This document shows, piece after piece, positions 1 through 8,186 of a stretch of DNA of 64,000 nt. The DNA comes from Verrucomicrobiaceae bacterium (lineage in GTDB: Bacteria; Verrucomicrobiota; Verrucomicrobiia; Verrucomicrobiales; Akkermansiaceae). The position numbers and the translations under genes are program-made. The stretch lies in assembly GCA_027486655.1 (NCBI GenBank), contig JAIXOR010000014.1:1-64000 (forward strand), written 5' to 3'. Numbering within the stretch: position 1 is the stretch's first letter; every line of letters starts with the position of its first letter. The notes under the pieces were generated by a model. That model worked only from the letters and a program-made list of their open reading frames with translations, ran no database searches and was not told where the DNA came from.

Positions 1-12
1 GAGGCGCGAGGC

Positions 13-110
13 GCGAGACTGGAGACGCGAGACTGGAGACGCGAGACTGGAGACGCGAGACTGGAGACGCGAGACTGGAGACGCGAGACTGGAGACGCGA
101 GGCGCGAGGC
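13..110. repeat. 14-bp (2x7) tandem repeat array, GAGACGC/GAGACTG type
   Basis: The unit GGAGACGCGAGACT occurs five times in perfect register at 21-90, with degenerate partial units on both sides (GCGAGGC variants). The 14-mer is itself two related heptamers. The array lies immediately before a 36-bp segment that recurs at 736-771. No coding role is apparent. Confidence 0.9.
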
Positions 111-111
111 G

Positions 112-147
112 CGAGCGAAGAGTGCTAAAGCTCATCCTAACCTGAAC
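112..147. repeat. 36-bp direct repeat, copy 1
   Basis: This segment begins CGAGCGAAGAGTGCTA and matches 736-771 at 33 of 36 positions by direct alignment. Both copies follow a period-7 array and precede a pyrimidine-rich 14-mer array, so the two copies bracket the four-helix-bundle gene. Confidence 0.85.
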
Positions 148-169
148 CTTACCACCACTCTCCCCACTC

Positions 170-239
170 GCGTCTCCCTCCTCGCGTCTCCCTCCTCGCG
201 TCTCCCTCCTCGCATCTCCCTCCTCGCGTCTCCTTTCTC
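170..239. repeat. 14-bp pyrimidine-rich tandem repeat (GCGTCTCCCTCCTC)
   Basis: About five head-to-tail copies of GCGTCTCCCTCCTC run up to the start codon of the gene at 253; one copy has GCATCT and the last is degenerate. The array occupies the position where a promoter or ribosome-binding site would normally be. Confidence 0.9.
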
Positions 240-252
240 CCCGCTTCTTTCC

Positions 253-618
253 ATGAACAGCGACCACTTCCGGTTTGAAGACATGGCGATTTGGCAGCGT
301 GCAGTCGAAATTTCGATGCCGGTTTTTGACATCGCCGACTCGCTGGATCATGCGAAGAGGTATCGTTTTGCCGAACAACTAAGAGCTGCCATGCTCAGCG
401 TTTCGAACAACATGGCAGAAGGATCCGGAAGCGCTTCCGACACGGATTTCGCAAACTTCCTCAACATCGCGAGACGCTCTATTTTTGAAGTTGCCAGTAT
501 GCTGCTGGTGTTTCATCGCAGGGGAATCATCGCGGAACGGCCTTCACTCATTCTTACGGAATTGGTTGAGCTCAGCAAAATGACTCTAGCTTTTAGAAAA
601 ACCCTCAAACAACGTTGA
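253..618 (+). CDS. four helix bundle protein (S23 / 23S rRNA intervening-sequence protein family)
   Basis: The 121-residue protein is predicted to be all-helical. It opens with an FRFEDMAIWQRAVEI segment, matching the F-x-x-L-x-V-W-x-x-A start of S23-type four-helix-bundle proteins, and has the conserved region SVSNNMAEGSGSASDTDF around residues 50-70 followed by a long helix. The family is named after proteins encoded in 23S rRNA intervening sequences; relatives include the Avd accessory protein of diversity-generating retroelements. No rRNA or reverse transcriptase is visible here. The start at 253 is the first ATG after the pyrimidine repeat array. Tandem repeats lie on both sides, which suggests that gene and repeats form one module. 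Cellular function is unknown. Confidence 0.88.
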   Translation: MNSDHFRFEDMAIWQRAVEISMPVFDIADSLDHAKRYRFAEQLRAAMLSVSNNMAEGSGSASDTDFANFLNIARRSIFEVASMLLVFHRRGIIAERPSLILTELVELSKMTLAFRKTLKQR

Positions 619-645
619 AACGCAGGGAAGAAAGCTGGGAGATGT

Positions 646-736
646 GAGAATCGAGAATCGAGAATCGAGAATCGAGAATCGAGAATCGAGAATCGAGAAT
701 CGAGAATCGAGAATCGAGAATCGAGAATCGAGAATC
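646..736. repeat. heptanucleotide tandem array (GAGAATC)x13
   Basis: Thirteen perfect consecutive copies of GAGAATC fill 91 bases just downstream of the four-helix-bundle gene. The array runs directly into the second copy of the 36-bp direct repeat. Perfect short repeats of this length are expected to be prone to copy-number change by slippage. Confidence 0.95.
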
Positions 737-771
737 GAGCGAAGAGTCCTAGAGCTCATCCTAGCCTGAAC
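736..771. repeat. 36-bp direct repeat, copy 2
   Basis: Nearly identical to 112-147, with three mismatches. As with copy 1, a period-7 array lies upstream and a pyrimidine-rich array downstream. Confidence 0.85.
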
Positions 772-805
772 GGTGTTACCACTTTCCCTCGACGCTCTAC
801 ACTGC

Positions 806-1010
806 CGTCTCCCTCCTTGCTCGCGTCTCCCTCCTCGCGCCTCCTTGCTCGCGTCTCCCTGCTCGCGTCTCCTTGCTCGCGTCTCCTTGCTCGCATCTCC
901 CTCCTCGCATCTCCCTCCTCGCATCTCCCTCCTCGCGTCTCCCTCCTCGCGTCTCCCTCCTCGCGTCTCCCTCCTCGCGTCTCCTTGCTCGCATCTCCCT
1001 GCTCCACACC
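806..1010. repeat. degenerate 14-bp pyrimidine-rich tandem repeats
   Basis: Roughly fourteen variants of the unit CTCGCGTCTCCCTC/CTCGCGTCTCCTTG run up to the next gene. Alternation of CTCCTCGC and CTTGCTCGC makes this copy more diverged than 170-239. All frames stay open through it because the unit contains no stop codon, which creates spurious reading frames. Confidence 0.9.
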
Positions 1011-1020
1011 TCCTCTCCTC

Positions 1021-1857
1021 ATGCACTACACCCTCATTCTCACCCTCACGCTCGCGGTGTTGTTCGGTCTTCAGAGCTTTGCCCTCAAGCAGAGCGGGGG
1101 GAGAACCGCCAAGAGCGAGTCGAACTTCTTCTCATCGGTTGGGCGCATCCAGGCCGGGGCGGCGGATGGCGTGAAGCTCATGGTTCTGGGATCCTCGATC
1201 ACCGGAAGGCTGCCCGACCGCGCCCAAGGGGTGGAGGGCACGGCCAACATGGGATGTGACGGCGGCAGTGCCGTGGATGCCCTGCGCGCCATGGATGCCG
1301 GAATTCTCCCGGTCGCCCCCCGGTTGGTCATCGAGGCCAACACGCTGCATCTCGCCCTGGAAAAGAAACCCAGCGAGATCGGATCGGCCATGAAGCGCCC
1401 CTGGTTCAAGGCCGGCCTTCAGGTTCCCAATCTCGCCGCTTATGCGAGGCCCTCCGCCTTCCTCTACAGCAAGCTCCTTGAACGTCGCATCGGCGGATTC
1501 GACCTGAAACCCGGCGAGGATCTCGGCGAATCCGGCAAACCCCTGGCGGTGCCTTCCGGACAAGCCGTCAGCCTGACCCCGGAAGAAGAGTCGTTGGTTG
1601 CGGAGATCCATGGCATTCTCGACCGCCTGTCCAGGCGCGGGACCCGGGCGATGATCGTCTGGCTGCCTCCGACGCGTCCCTCCACCTCGCAGCCCCCGCC
1701 CTGGATCCTCGAATTGGCAAGACGCAGCGGGATCCCCTACTGGGACCTCAGCCAACAAATCCAACCCGGCACGGTGACTCTAACCGACGGTGTCCACATG
1801 GCCGCGCCCAGCGCCGCCCGCACCATGGCCTCGCTGGTCAAGGCGTCGGCTCCATGA
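1021..1857 (+). CDS. SGNH/GDSL-hydrolase-like membrane-anchored protein
   Basis: A 278-residue protein that starts with a hydrophobic helix (residues 2-20), so it is probably anchored in or exported through the inner membrane. It has a GSSITG block at 57-62 that fits the SGNH nucleophile block, and a D-x-x-H pair in TDGVHM (D256, H259) that fits the C-terminal catalytic block. Such proteins near glycosyltransferases, for example AlgX/AlgJ-like ones, often add or remove O-acetyl groups on exported polysaccharide. The ATG at 1021 is chosen because upstream extension reads only through repeat DNA. It is the first gene of the polysaccharide locus, 60 bp before the mutase. The specific reaction is inferred. 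Confidence 0.6.
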   Translation: MHYTLILTLTLAVLFGLQSFALKQSGGRTAKSESNFFSSVGRIQAGAADGVKLMVLGSSITGRLPDRAQGVEGTANMGCDGGSAVDALRAMDAGILPVAPRLVIEANTLHLALEKKPSEIGSAMKRPWFKAGLQVPNLAAYARPSAFLYSKLLERRIGGFDLKPGEDLGESGKPLAVPSGQAVSLTPEEESLVAEIHGILDRLSRRGTRAMIVWLPPTRPSTSQPPPWILELARRSGIPYWDLSQQIQPGTVTLTDGVHMAAPSAARTMASLVKASAP

Positions 1858-1917
1858 GCATTGACCTGCCGATTTTCCAAACCCTCGCACATCCTTCATC
1901 CGCAACACCCTTTCATC

Positions 1918-3078
1918 ATGCCCTGGAACTTTGACTACCTGATCGTGGGTGCCGGCTTTGCCGGTCTCACCGCCGCCGAAAGACTCTGCCGCATCCACCA
2001 CAAGACCTGCCTTGTGGTCGAGAAACGCAAGCACCTCGGAGGAAACGCCTACGATCGCTATGACGATCACGGAGTCCTGATCCACAACTACGGCCCCCAC
2101 TACTTCCGGACCAACTCCGACCGGATCAAGGACTATCTCTCCCAGTTCACCGAGTGGCATCCTGTGGATTACAACATCCTCTCCCACACCGGCGGCACCT
2201 ACTGGAAGTTTCCGATCAATCTCAACACCTTCGAGCAGATCATCGGCAGACCCTCGACGAGCGAGGAAATGGAAGCCTGGCTCGAAGAGAAGCGCGTGCC
2301 GATCGAAAACCCGGCGAACTCCGAGGAGGTGATCATTTCCCAGGTCGGCTGGGAACTTTATGAGAAGTTCTTCAAGGGCTACACCCTGAAACAATGGAAG
2401 CGCCATCCGCGGGATCTCGACGCAAGCGTCTGCGGGCGCATCCCGATCCGCACCAACCGGGACGACCGCTACCTCCGCGAGGAATTCCAGGCACTCCCCA
2501 AGGCGGGATACACCCGCATGTTCGAGCGGATGATCGAGGCCTGCGGCGATTCCATCAAAATCCTTCTCAACACCGACTACCGCGAGATCCTTCCCCACAC
2601 CTCCTTCGGCCGGATGATTTACACCGGGCCCATCGACGAGTTCTACGACTGCCGCTACGGCAGCCTTCCCTATCGCTCGCTGCGTTTTGAAAACGAATCC
2701 TTCGGAGCCGAGGAACTGCGCGAGCGGGAACAAGTCTCCGGCAAGCCGGGCTTCTGGCAGCCCGCCATGCAGGTGAACTATCCGAACGAGGAGGACTTCA
2801 CCCGGATCGTCGAGGTCAAGCACGCGACCGGACAGCAGTGCGCCAACACGACCATCGTCCGCGAGTATCCGGATGATTTCGGTCCGGGCAAGGAACCCTA
2901 CTATCCAATCCCCGCCCCGGATGCCGCCGCCCTTTACAAGCGCTACAAGGAGCTTGCGGATGCCGAGAAGGACGTCTCGTTCATCGGCCGCCTCGCCACC
3001 TACCGCTATTACAACATGGACCAGGTGGTGGGCATGGCCCTTGCTGAAGTGGACAAGATCCAAGCCGCCGACGCCTGA
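1918..3078 (+). CDS. glf: UDP-galactopyranose mutase
   Basis: This 386-residue flavoenzyme interconverts UDP-galactopyranose and UDP-galactofuranose, supplying Galf for cell-surface glycans. The N-terminus YLIVGAGFAGLTAAERL is a Rossmann FAD-binding GxGxxG motif (about 11-16). The following VVEKRKHLGGNAYD, the HNYGPHYFRT segment and the GWELYEKFFKGYTLKQW region are characteristic of bacterial mutases. Length is normal for the family. The ATG at 1918 places the nucleotide-binding strand at the very N-terminus. The presence of this gene implies that at least one glycosyltransferase of the locus uses UDP-Galf; the GT2 at 26160 is a candidate. Confidence 0.95.
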   Translation: MPWNFDYLIVGAGFAGLTAAERLCRIHHKTCLVVEKRKHLGGNAYDRYDDHGVLIHNYGPHYFRTNSDRIKDYLSQFTEWHPVDYNILSHTGGTYWKFPINLNTFEQIIGRPSTSEEMEAWLEEKRVPIENPANSEEVIISQVGWELYEKFFKGYTLKQWKRHPRDLDASVCGRIPIRTNRDDRYLREEFQALPKAGYTRMFERMIEACGDSIKILLNTDYREILPHTSFGRMIYTGPIDEFYDCRYGSLPYRSLRFENESFGAEELREREQVSGKPGFWQPAMQVNYPNEEDFTRIVEVKHATGQQCANTTIVREYPDDFGPGKEPYYPIPAPDAAALYKRYKELADAEKDVSFIGRLATYRYYNMDQVVGMALAEVDKIQAADA

Positions 3079-3097
3079 CCCCATACCCGACCGACTC

Positions 3098-4060
3098 ATG
3101 AGCGAGAAGAAATTCCACGACAATCTCTACTTCTACTTCGATCAGTCGAAGTGGCGGGCCAATCCCGAGGCAATCTATGGTTTCCACCTGGAAAGCGTCC
3201 TCGAAAAACTCGCGGCGATCCTGGGCGATGCCTACCACGATTTCCGCTTCGTCGTTTACGAGCACAGGATGGCGCAGCCCTATCCCGAATTCCAAATCAC
3301 GGGCAAAGACGTCATTCTGATCATGCTTTCCGACGAGAACAGCACGATCCCGCCCGAGGAAATCAGCAACCAGTTCTTCGCCATCTTCAAGGCCTACTAC
3401 CCGCTCGAGGAGAACGTCAGGAACATCGTGGCCTTCCCCATCGGTTATTCGAACTCCGCCTCGCTCACCCGCTTCATTCCCTTCGGCGAGCGCAATCTCG
3501 ATGCCTCTTACGCCGGCAACTTCCTTGCCAACCGACTCGACTTCTACCGGCAGTTCAATTTCTGGCGCTTCCTCCCTCCGTTTCCGATCATGAACCGGAA
3601 ACTGCGGACCTTCTATTTCAAGGTCCTCACCAAACTGAAGCTCTACCGGCCTCAAATGTACCGCGACGTTTTCGGCAAGAGCATCTGCTTCTGGTCGGGA
3701 GGATTCGCCAAGGGACTCTCCCGCGACGAATACGCGGACATCATCAGCAACACCCGCATCGCCCTCTGCCCGATGGGCTTCCGCAGCACCGAGTGCTTCC
3801 GCCTGATGGAAACGATGCGCCTCGGATGCGTGATGATCTCCGACGAACTCCCTCCCAGCCGCTGGTACAAGGACAGCCCGATCATTGTCGAAACCGACTG
3901 GCTGAACATCCGCACGATCATCCAGCAACTGCTTGCGGATCCGGCACGCCTTGCGGAACTTCACCGCAAAACGCTCGAATGGTGGGAAACCGTCTGCTCT
4001 GACGAAGCGGTGGCAAGGTATCTGGCGGATGAGATCCAACGAATCCGGACGATTTCCTGA
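3098..4060 (+). CDS. exostosin/GT47-like glycosyltransferase
   Basis: A 320-residue soluble protein. The C-terminal half contains a segment ISNTRIALCPMGFRSTECF followed by RLMETMRLGCVMISDELP. This resembles the exostosin-family signature (S-x-x-ALCPRG...FRLYEAL..GCVPV), where acidic and glycine residues contact the nucleotide sugar. It lies 19 bp after the mutase and before a sulfotransferase, in the same direction, so it probably adds one sugar of the repeat unit. Donor and acceptor cannot be read from the sequence. The start MSEKKFHDN is chosen because longer extensions overlap the mutase gene. Confidence 0.6.
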   Translation: MSEKKFHDNLYFYFDQSKWRANPEAIYGFHLESVLEKLAAILGDAYHDFRFVVYEHRMAQPYPEFQITGKDVILIMLSDENSTIPPEEISNQFFAIFKAYYPLEENVRNIVAFPIGYSNSASLTRFIPFGERNLDASYAGNFLANRLDFYRQFNFWRFLPPFPIMNRKLRTFYFKVLTKLKLYRPQMYRDVFGKSICFWSGGFAKGLSRDEYADIISNTRIALCPMGFRSTECFRLMETMRLGCVMISDELPPSRWYKDSPIIVETDWLNIRTIIQQLLADPARLAELHRKTLEWWETVCSDEAVARYLADEIQRIRTIS

Positions 4061-4112
4061 GCGAAGCAGACCATTCAGAGAACTCAAACCTCAATTCGAA
4101 CTCCACCCTCCC

Positions 4113-4991
4113 ATGTCTCAGGTCACACGCCCTCCTGCTCATGCATTCATTCTTTCGCTGCCCAGGAGCGGAAGCACGATCCTCTCCGCCATGCTCGACC
4201 GTTATCACGGAATCGTGTCACCGCCGGAGTCCTCTTTCCCACAGGTGCTCGGTGCCATCAGCCGGAAGGAACGTAACGACCGCCGCTGGCTGGCAGCCCT
4301 CTATCACGGGAGCACCTTCGTCCCAACCCCACTCAACCTTGATGAGGCGGAAGCTTGTATGGAAGGAAGCGACGAAGAGATCCTCACATCGCTGGGCCTC
4401 GCTATCGCCGCAAAGCTGCACCGTGATCCGGCTGAGATCCGCTGCATTGTTTGGAAGACCCCGAGGACCGTCGGCATGCACAAAGTTCCGCTCTCGACCT
4501 CAGGAAAGTTCATCGTCCTCCGCCGGAATCCTCAGAACGTGTTCGAGTCACAGTTCCGTGTCGAGTTCGGCAAAAACAACCGGAACCCATACCGCTTTGC
4601 GATCTTCCGCGAGAGCTATGAGCATGCTTTCAGCCGCCTTCCTGAGGACCGGGTTTTCGCCATGGAATACGATGACCTGCCCGACGTGCTTCCGGACCTT
4701 CTTGCCTTTCTCGGCCTCCAGAATGCTGGAGGATGGCAGCATTTCGAATCCAGTCTGGACATGGCGGCCAAGCATTGTTCGCACATGACCCAGGTGACCT
4801 CCGAGTTCCGCAACACCGATCCTCAGAAGCGGGCCAACCTTGATCCGGGCCAGGTCGCCTCCTTGGCTCGCGCCATGGTTCTTGCCCGGCCGTTGCGGCC
4901 ATTCATGGGACCTGTCCGCGCCTTTTTCGACAATCAATCGATGGGGCCGATCCGGGAAAGGGCGAAGGAGAAACTCGCCAAGGGAGATTGA
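4113..4991 (+). CDS. sulfotransferase family protein
   Basis: The 292-residue protein begins with FILSLPRSGSTIL; residues 17-22 (PRSGST) form the 5'-phosphosulfate-binding loop of PAPS-dependent sulfotransferases. A second segment, FIVLRRNPQNVFESQF, matches the 3'-phosphate-binding region, where the RNP/RDP arginine and a serine contact PAPS. The enzyme probably transfers sulfate to a sugar of the polysaccharide made by this locus. A secreted sulfatase is encoded at 8187, so sulfate esters may be both made and removed by products of the same locus. The start at 4113 puts the loop at the usual distance from the N-terminus. Confidence 0.82.
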   Translation: MSQVTRPPAHAFILSLPRSGSTILSAMLDRYHGIVSPPESSFPQVLGAISRKERNDRRWLAALYHGSTFVPTPLNLDEAEACMEGSDEEILTSLGLAIAAKLHRDPAEIRCIVWKTPRTVGMHKVPLSTSGKFIVLRRNPQNVFESQFRVEFGKNNRNPYRFAIFRESYEHAFSRLPEDRVFAMEYDDLPDVLPDLLAFLGLQNAGGWQHFESSLDMAAKHCSHMTQVTSEFRNTDPQKRANLDPGQVASLARAMVLARPLRPFMGPVRAFFDNQSMGPIRERAKEKLAKGD

Positions 4992-5028
4992 CGCGGAGGC
5001 TCACCCATCCGGCACCACCCAAACCATC

Positions 5029-6267
5029 ATGAAAGTCCTTGTTTCCGCCTATGCCTGTGATCCTTACCGGGGCTCCGAACCCGGTGTGGGATGGACCGCC
5101 GTCTGCCGGATCGCGCGCAGGCACGAGGTCTTCGTTCTCACCGATGTTCACAACCGTGCGGGCTGGGACCGTGCTTCGGCCGAGGGTGCGATTCCTCCCA
5201 ACATCCAGGTGCGTTTCCTGAGGGACCGCAGCGCGTGCAGCGAGAACCGGTTCATCGCCCATATCCAGAGCTGGCTGAACTACGCTTCGTTCAACCGTCA
5301 GGTGCTTCAAGCTGCAAAGGCTTGGCACAAGGATGTCGGTTTCGATCTCTGCCATCAGGTGACCATCGCCGGATGGAGGATGCCTTCGCCGCTCTGGCAG
5401 CTGCCGATCCCGTTCATCTGGGGACCGATCGGCGGTGCTGGTTACATCCCCGGTGCGTTCCGGGGCATGCTGAGCCCCTCCGCGAGGCTTTTTGAATTTG
5501 CAAGGGACGTGAACAGCTGGATCGCCCTGAGATCAAAAGCGTTCAAAGACTGCATCACCCAAACCGCCGTCGTCTTCGCGGCCAACGAAGAGACCGAGGA
5601 ACTGCTGCGTCCCCACCGCCATGGGGCCCCGTTGGTTCGGCTGCCGATCGCCTCCCTGCCGAGCGACAAGGTCGAGCGTTTCGCCCGCAAGACCGACGAG
5701 CCAAGGTCCGGCCCGCTCCGCCTGTTCGCAGGCGGCAACATGGAAGGGCGCAAAGGAGTGAGCATCGCCCTCAAGGCGCTTGCGAAGGTTGCCGCCGCCA
5801 ACATCGATTTCCGCTACACGGTGGCGGGTGGCGGACCTGAGGTGCCTTCCCTGAGAAAACTCTGTTCCGAGCTCGGCCTTGATGACAAGGTGGACTTCCA
5901 CCCGGGATACTCCGGAGACGATTACGTGCGCGCCCTCCAGGAATCCGACCTTTATTTTCTCCCCAGTTTCCGGGAAAGCACGCCGGTCACTCTGTTGGAA
6001 GCCTACCTTGCCGATTGTTATCCGGTGGTCGCGGACACCAGCGCCCAAGGCGAAATCGTGCGGCTGGCGGGAGGCACGGCCGTGCCGGTGGATTCGATGG
6101 AAGGCTTGATCGATGGACTCGCTGCCGCCGTCATCCACTGTGCGGCCATCCGTGCCGAACTGCCTGTCCAAACGAAAGAGAGCCGGGTGAAGCTTCTTGA
6201 ATACTTCGATTCCGGGCGCTACGAATTGATCGTGGAAGAAGCTTACCTACTGGCCGCCGAAAAATGA
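5029..6267 (+). CDS. glycosyltransferase family 4 protein
   Basis: A 412-residue GT-B retaining transferase. The N-terminal domain opens with MKVLVSAYACDP and has the glycine-rich GSEPGVGW loop (15-22). The C-terminal donor domain has the LRLFAGGNMEGRKG start and a FLPSFREST-PVTLLEAYL block near residues 311-325, which holds the E-x7-E pair typical of GT4. It catalyses a sugar transfer on the cytoplasmic face of the membrane; donor unknown. The stop overlaps the start of the histidine kinase gene by ATGA, so the two are translationally coupled. Confidence 0.88.
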   Translation: MKVLVSAYACDPYRGSEPGVGWTAVCRIARRHEVFVLTDVHNRAGWDRASAEGAIPPNIQVRFLRDRSACSENRFIAHIQSWLNYASFNRQVLQAAKAWHKDVGFDLCHQVTIAGWRMPSPLWQLPIPFIWGPIGGAGYIPGAFRGMLSPSARLFEFARDVNSWIALRSKAFKDCITQTAVVFAANEETEELLRPHRHGAPLVRLPIASLPSDKVERFARKTDEPRSGPLRLFAGGNMEGRKGVSIALKALAKVAAANIDFRYTVAGGGPEVPSLRKLCSELGLDDKVDFHPGYSGDDYVRALQESDLYFLPSFRESTPVTLLEAYLADCYPVVADTSAQGEIVRLAGGTAVPVDSMEGLIDGLAAAVIHCAAIRAELPVQTKESRVKLLEYFDSGRYELIVEEAYLLAAEK

Positions 6268-7409
6268 ATGCATCCCGCGCAAACCTGATGCCGGCCACCA
6301 TCCTTCCTACCCAAAGGATCGGACGACGGGGGCGCTCCGAGAGCAAGCTTCCCTTCGCTCTTCGGAGCCTGCGCTGGCTCGACAGCCGCTCGCCCTCGTG
6401 GGTCTGCGTGATCGGAGGATGGCTCATCCTTTCCATCGGGCTTTTGAGTTATGCAAGCGGACCACAGTTGAGCAGTTCCTTGCTTTACCTCATTCCGGTC
6501 ATCGTCGTCACCCGTGTGAGCGGGTTTCACGCGGGTTTTACGGCAGCGCTTCTTGCCGCGACGGTCTGGCTGGTCGTGGATCTGAACGGGGGTGTTCAGT
6601 TCGAGCACGAAGTGACTCCGTATTGGAACGCCTTGATGCGTCTGGGCACCTTTGTGGTTGCCGTAGGCTTGGTGACCGCCATGAGCTCCCTGACCAGTCA
6701 CCTCGAAGACCGGGTGAAGGAAAGAACCGCTGCTCTCGAAGCTCAGATCGCCGAAAAACTTGAACTGGAGAAAAACATTCTCGAAATCAGTGACATCGAG
6801 CGGGCATCGATCGGTCAGGACCTTCACGACGGTCTCTGCCAGCAGTTGGTGAGTGCCGCATTCTCCTGCAACATGCTGCACGAAAGTCTTGCCGAGCGGG
6901 TTCCCGACCAGGCGGAACACGTCAACCGCATCGCCGACATGATCGATGACTCGATCACGCAGGCGCGCAATCTTGCCCGTGGCTTGTATCCCGTGCGTCT
7001 GGAAACCGAAGGCCTGGAGATGGCGCTGAGGGAGCTGGCCTCCACCATGAACCGCCGCTTTGGAATCTCCTGCGTCGTCGAATGCCCGGACGCAACTCCC
7101 CCATGTGGACATCACGTCGGCATCCACCTTTACCGTATCGCCCAGGAGGCGGTCGTGAATGCAGCCAAGCATTCCCGCGCATCGCGCATCACCCTGGTGC
7201 TCTCCCTGAACACATCGAAGATCGGCTTGTCCATTACGGATGATGGCACCGGAATTCAACCGGCATCGGTCAATCCTGAAGGCATGGGACTGCGCATCAT
7301 GGAATACCGTGCCCGCTTGATCGGAGCCACCTTTTCCGTTGGTTCGGTTTCCGGCAAGCACGGGACCCGCGTCGTCTGCGAAATCCCCTGCGAACTATAC
7401 AGCCTTTGA
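6264..7409 (+). CDS. sensor histidine kinase, NarX/DegS-type (HisKA_3)
   Basis: A 381-residue membrane kinase. Several hydrophobic segments in residues 50-145 form the membrane sensor part. A short coiled coil (HLEDRVKERTAALEAQIAEK) leads into the HisKA_3 dimerisation domain with the phosphorylated histidine H188 in IGQDLHDGLCQQ. The C-terminal HATPase domain shows the N-box (EAVVNAAKHS) and the G-box DDGTGI plus GMGLRIMEYRA. There is no large periplasmic loop, so the signal is probably sensed within or at the membrane. It overlaps the upstream GT4 gene by ATGA and is followed at once by its response regulator. It may control the surrounding glycan locus, but no target site is visible. Confidence 0.9.
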   Translation: MNASRANLMPATILPTQRIGRRGRSESKLPFALRSLRWLDSRSPSWVCVIGGWLILSIGLLSYASGPQLSSSLLYLIPVIVVTRVSGFHAGFTAALLAATVWLVVDLNGGVQFEHEVTPYWNALMRLGTFVVAVGLVTAMSSLTSHLEDRVKERTAALEAQIAEKLELEKNILEISDIERASIGQDLHDGLCQQLVSAAFSCNMLHESLAERVPDQAEHVNRIADMIDDSITQARNLARGLYPVRLETEGLEMALRELASTMNRRFGISCVVECPDATPPCGHHVGIHLYRIAQEAVVNAAKHSRASRITLVLSLNTSKIGLSITDDGTGIQPASVNPEGMGLRIMEYRARLIGATFSVGSVSGKHGTRVVCEIPCELYSL

Positions 7410-7411
7410 AC

Positions 7412-8083
7412 ATGGAACCCGAGCCCAAGCAGAAGACCCCCATCATCGTCGTGGACGACCACCCGCTCGTCAGGGAAAGGCTGATCGAATTGATCAATCG
7501 GGAGCCGGATCTCGAAGTGATCGGGGAAGCCGAGGACCGCTCCGATGCCCTGGAGATGATCTCAAGGCTGCGTCCGACCATGGCCATCATCGATCTCACG
7601 CTCAAGTCCTCACTCGGCTTCGACCTCATCAAGGATCTGCAGGCGATGCATCCCAACGTGGTGATTCTGGTCGTTTCCATGCAGGATGAAATCATCTACG
7701 CGGAACGCTGCATCCGCGCCGGCGCACGGGGATACATCACCAAGCAACAGGCAAGCCGCCACGTCATGCAGGCGATCCGGAAAGTGCTTGCGGGAGAGGT
7801 TTACGTCAGTGAGGCCGTCGCCAGCCAGTTGATTTCCCGATCCTTTGGCAGACCCCAGAACACGGAATCCCTTTCGATGGTTTCAATATTGGCGGATCGA
7901 GAACTTCAAGTATTCGAACTGATCGGGAAAGGTCACAGTACGCGGCAGATTGCCGATATGCTTCTCCTGGACGTCAAGACGATCGAAACGTATCGTGCTC
8001 GCATCAAGGAAAAGCTGGGATTGAAGGATTCTTCGGAACTTTTGCAGCAAGCGATCGCCTGGGTGCATCAGCGGACGGGCTGA
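7412..8083 (+). CDS. LuxR/NarL-family response regulator
   Basis: A 223-residue regulator. The receiver domain (residues 10-125) has the acidic pair VVDDHP, the phosphoacceptor aspartate D61 in AIIDLTLKS, and the conserved lysine in ARGYITKQQ. The C-terminal helix-turn-helix (about 160-220) begins LADRELQVFELIGKG and carries TRQIADMLLLDVKTIETYRARIKEKLGL, typical of NarL/FixJ DNA-binding domains. A TTG at 7406 overlapping the kinase stop could be an alternative start; the ATG at 7412 is preferred. Phosphorylation by the adjacent kinase is expected. Confidence 0.92.
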   Translation: MEPEPKQKTPIIVVDDHPLVRERLIELINREPDLEVIGEAEDRSDALEMISRLRPTMAIIDLTLKSSLGFDLIKDLQAMHPNVVILVVSMQDEIIYAERCIRAGARGYITKQQASRHVMQAIRKVLAGEVYVSEAVASQLISRSFGRPQNTESLSMVSILADRELQVFELIGKGHSTRQIADMLLLDVKTIETYRARIKEKLGLKDSSELLQQAIAWVHQRTG

Positions 8084-8186
8084 AAGGCGGCCGCGGCGCT
8101 TGTAGGGGATTTGCTGACATCGAATTCAGAAAGCGAAGATCTGGACAGAGCTGCGACCGGGGACGATTCTTTTCCACCAAACCCAA

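Noticed and set aside
646-736. CRISPR-like array
   Set aside because: Units are 7 bp, perfect and without spacers; no cas genes are nearby.
586-1026. Open frames on both strands through the repeat arrays (up to 146 codons, Arg/Glu or Ser/Leu rich)
   Set aside because: They consist only of the translated 7- or 14-bp repeats, which lack stop codons in every frame, and have no domain.
2873-3097. Upstream extension of the exostosin-like gene
   Set aside because: It would overlap the mutase gene by about 200 bp; the ATG at 3098 fits the gap between the genes.
1780-3123. 447-codon frame opposite the UDP-galactopyranose mutase gene
   Set aside because: It is a mirror of a strong coding gene in GC-rich DNA; the product has no recognisable domain.
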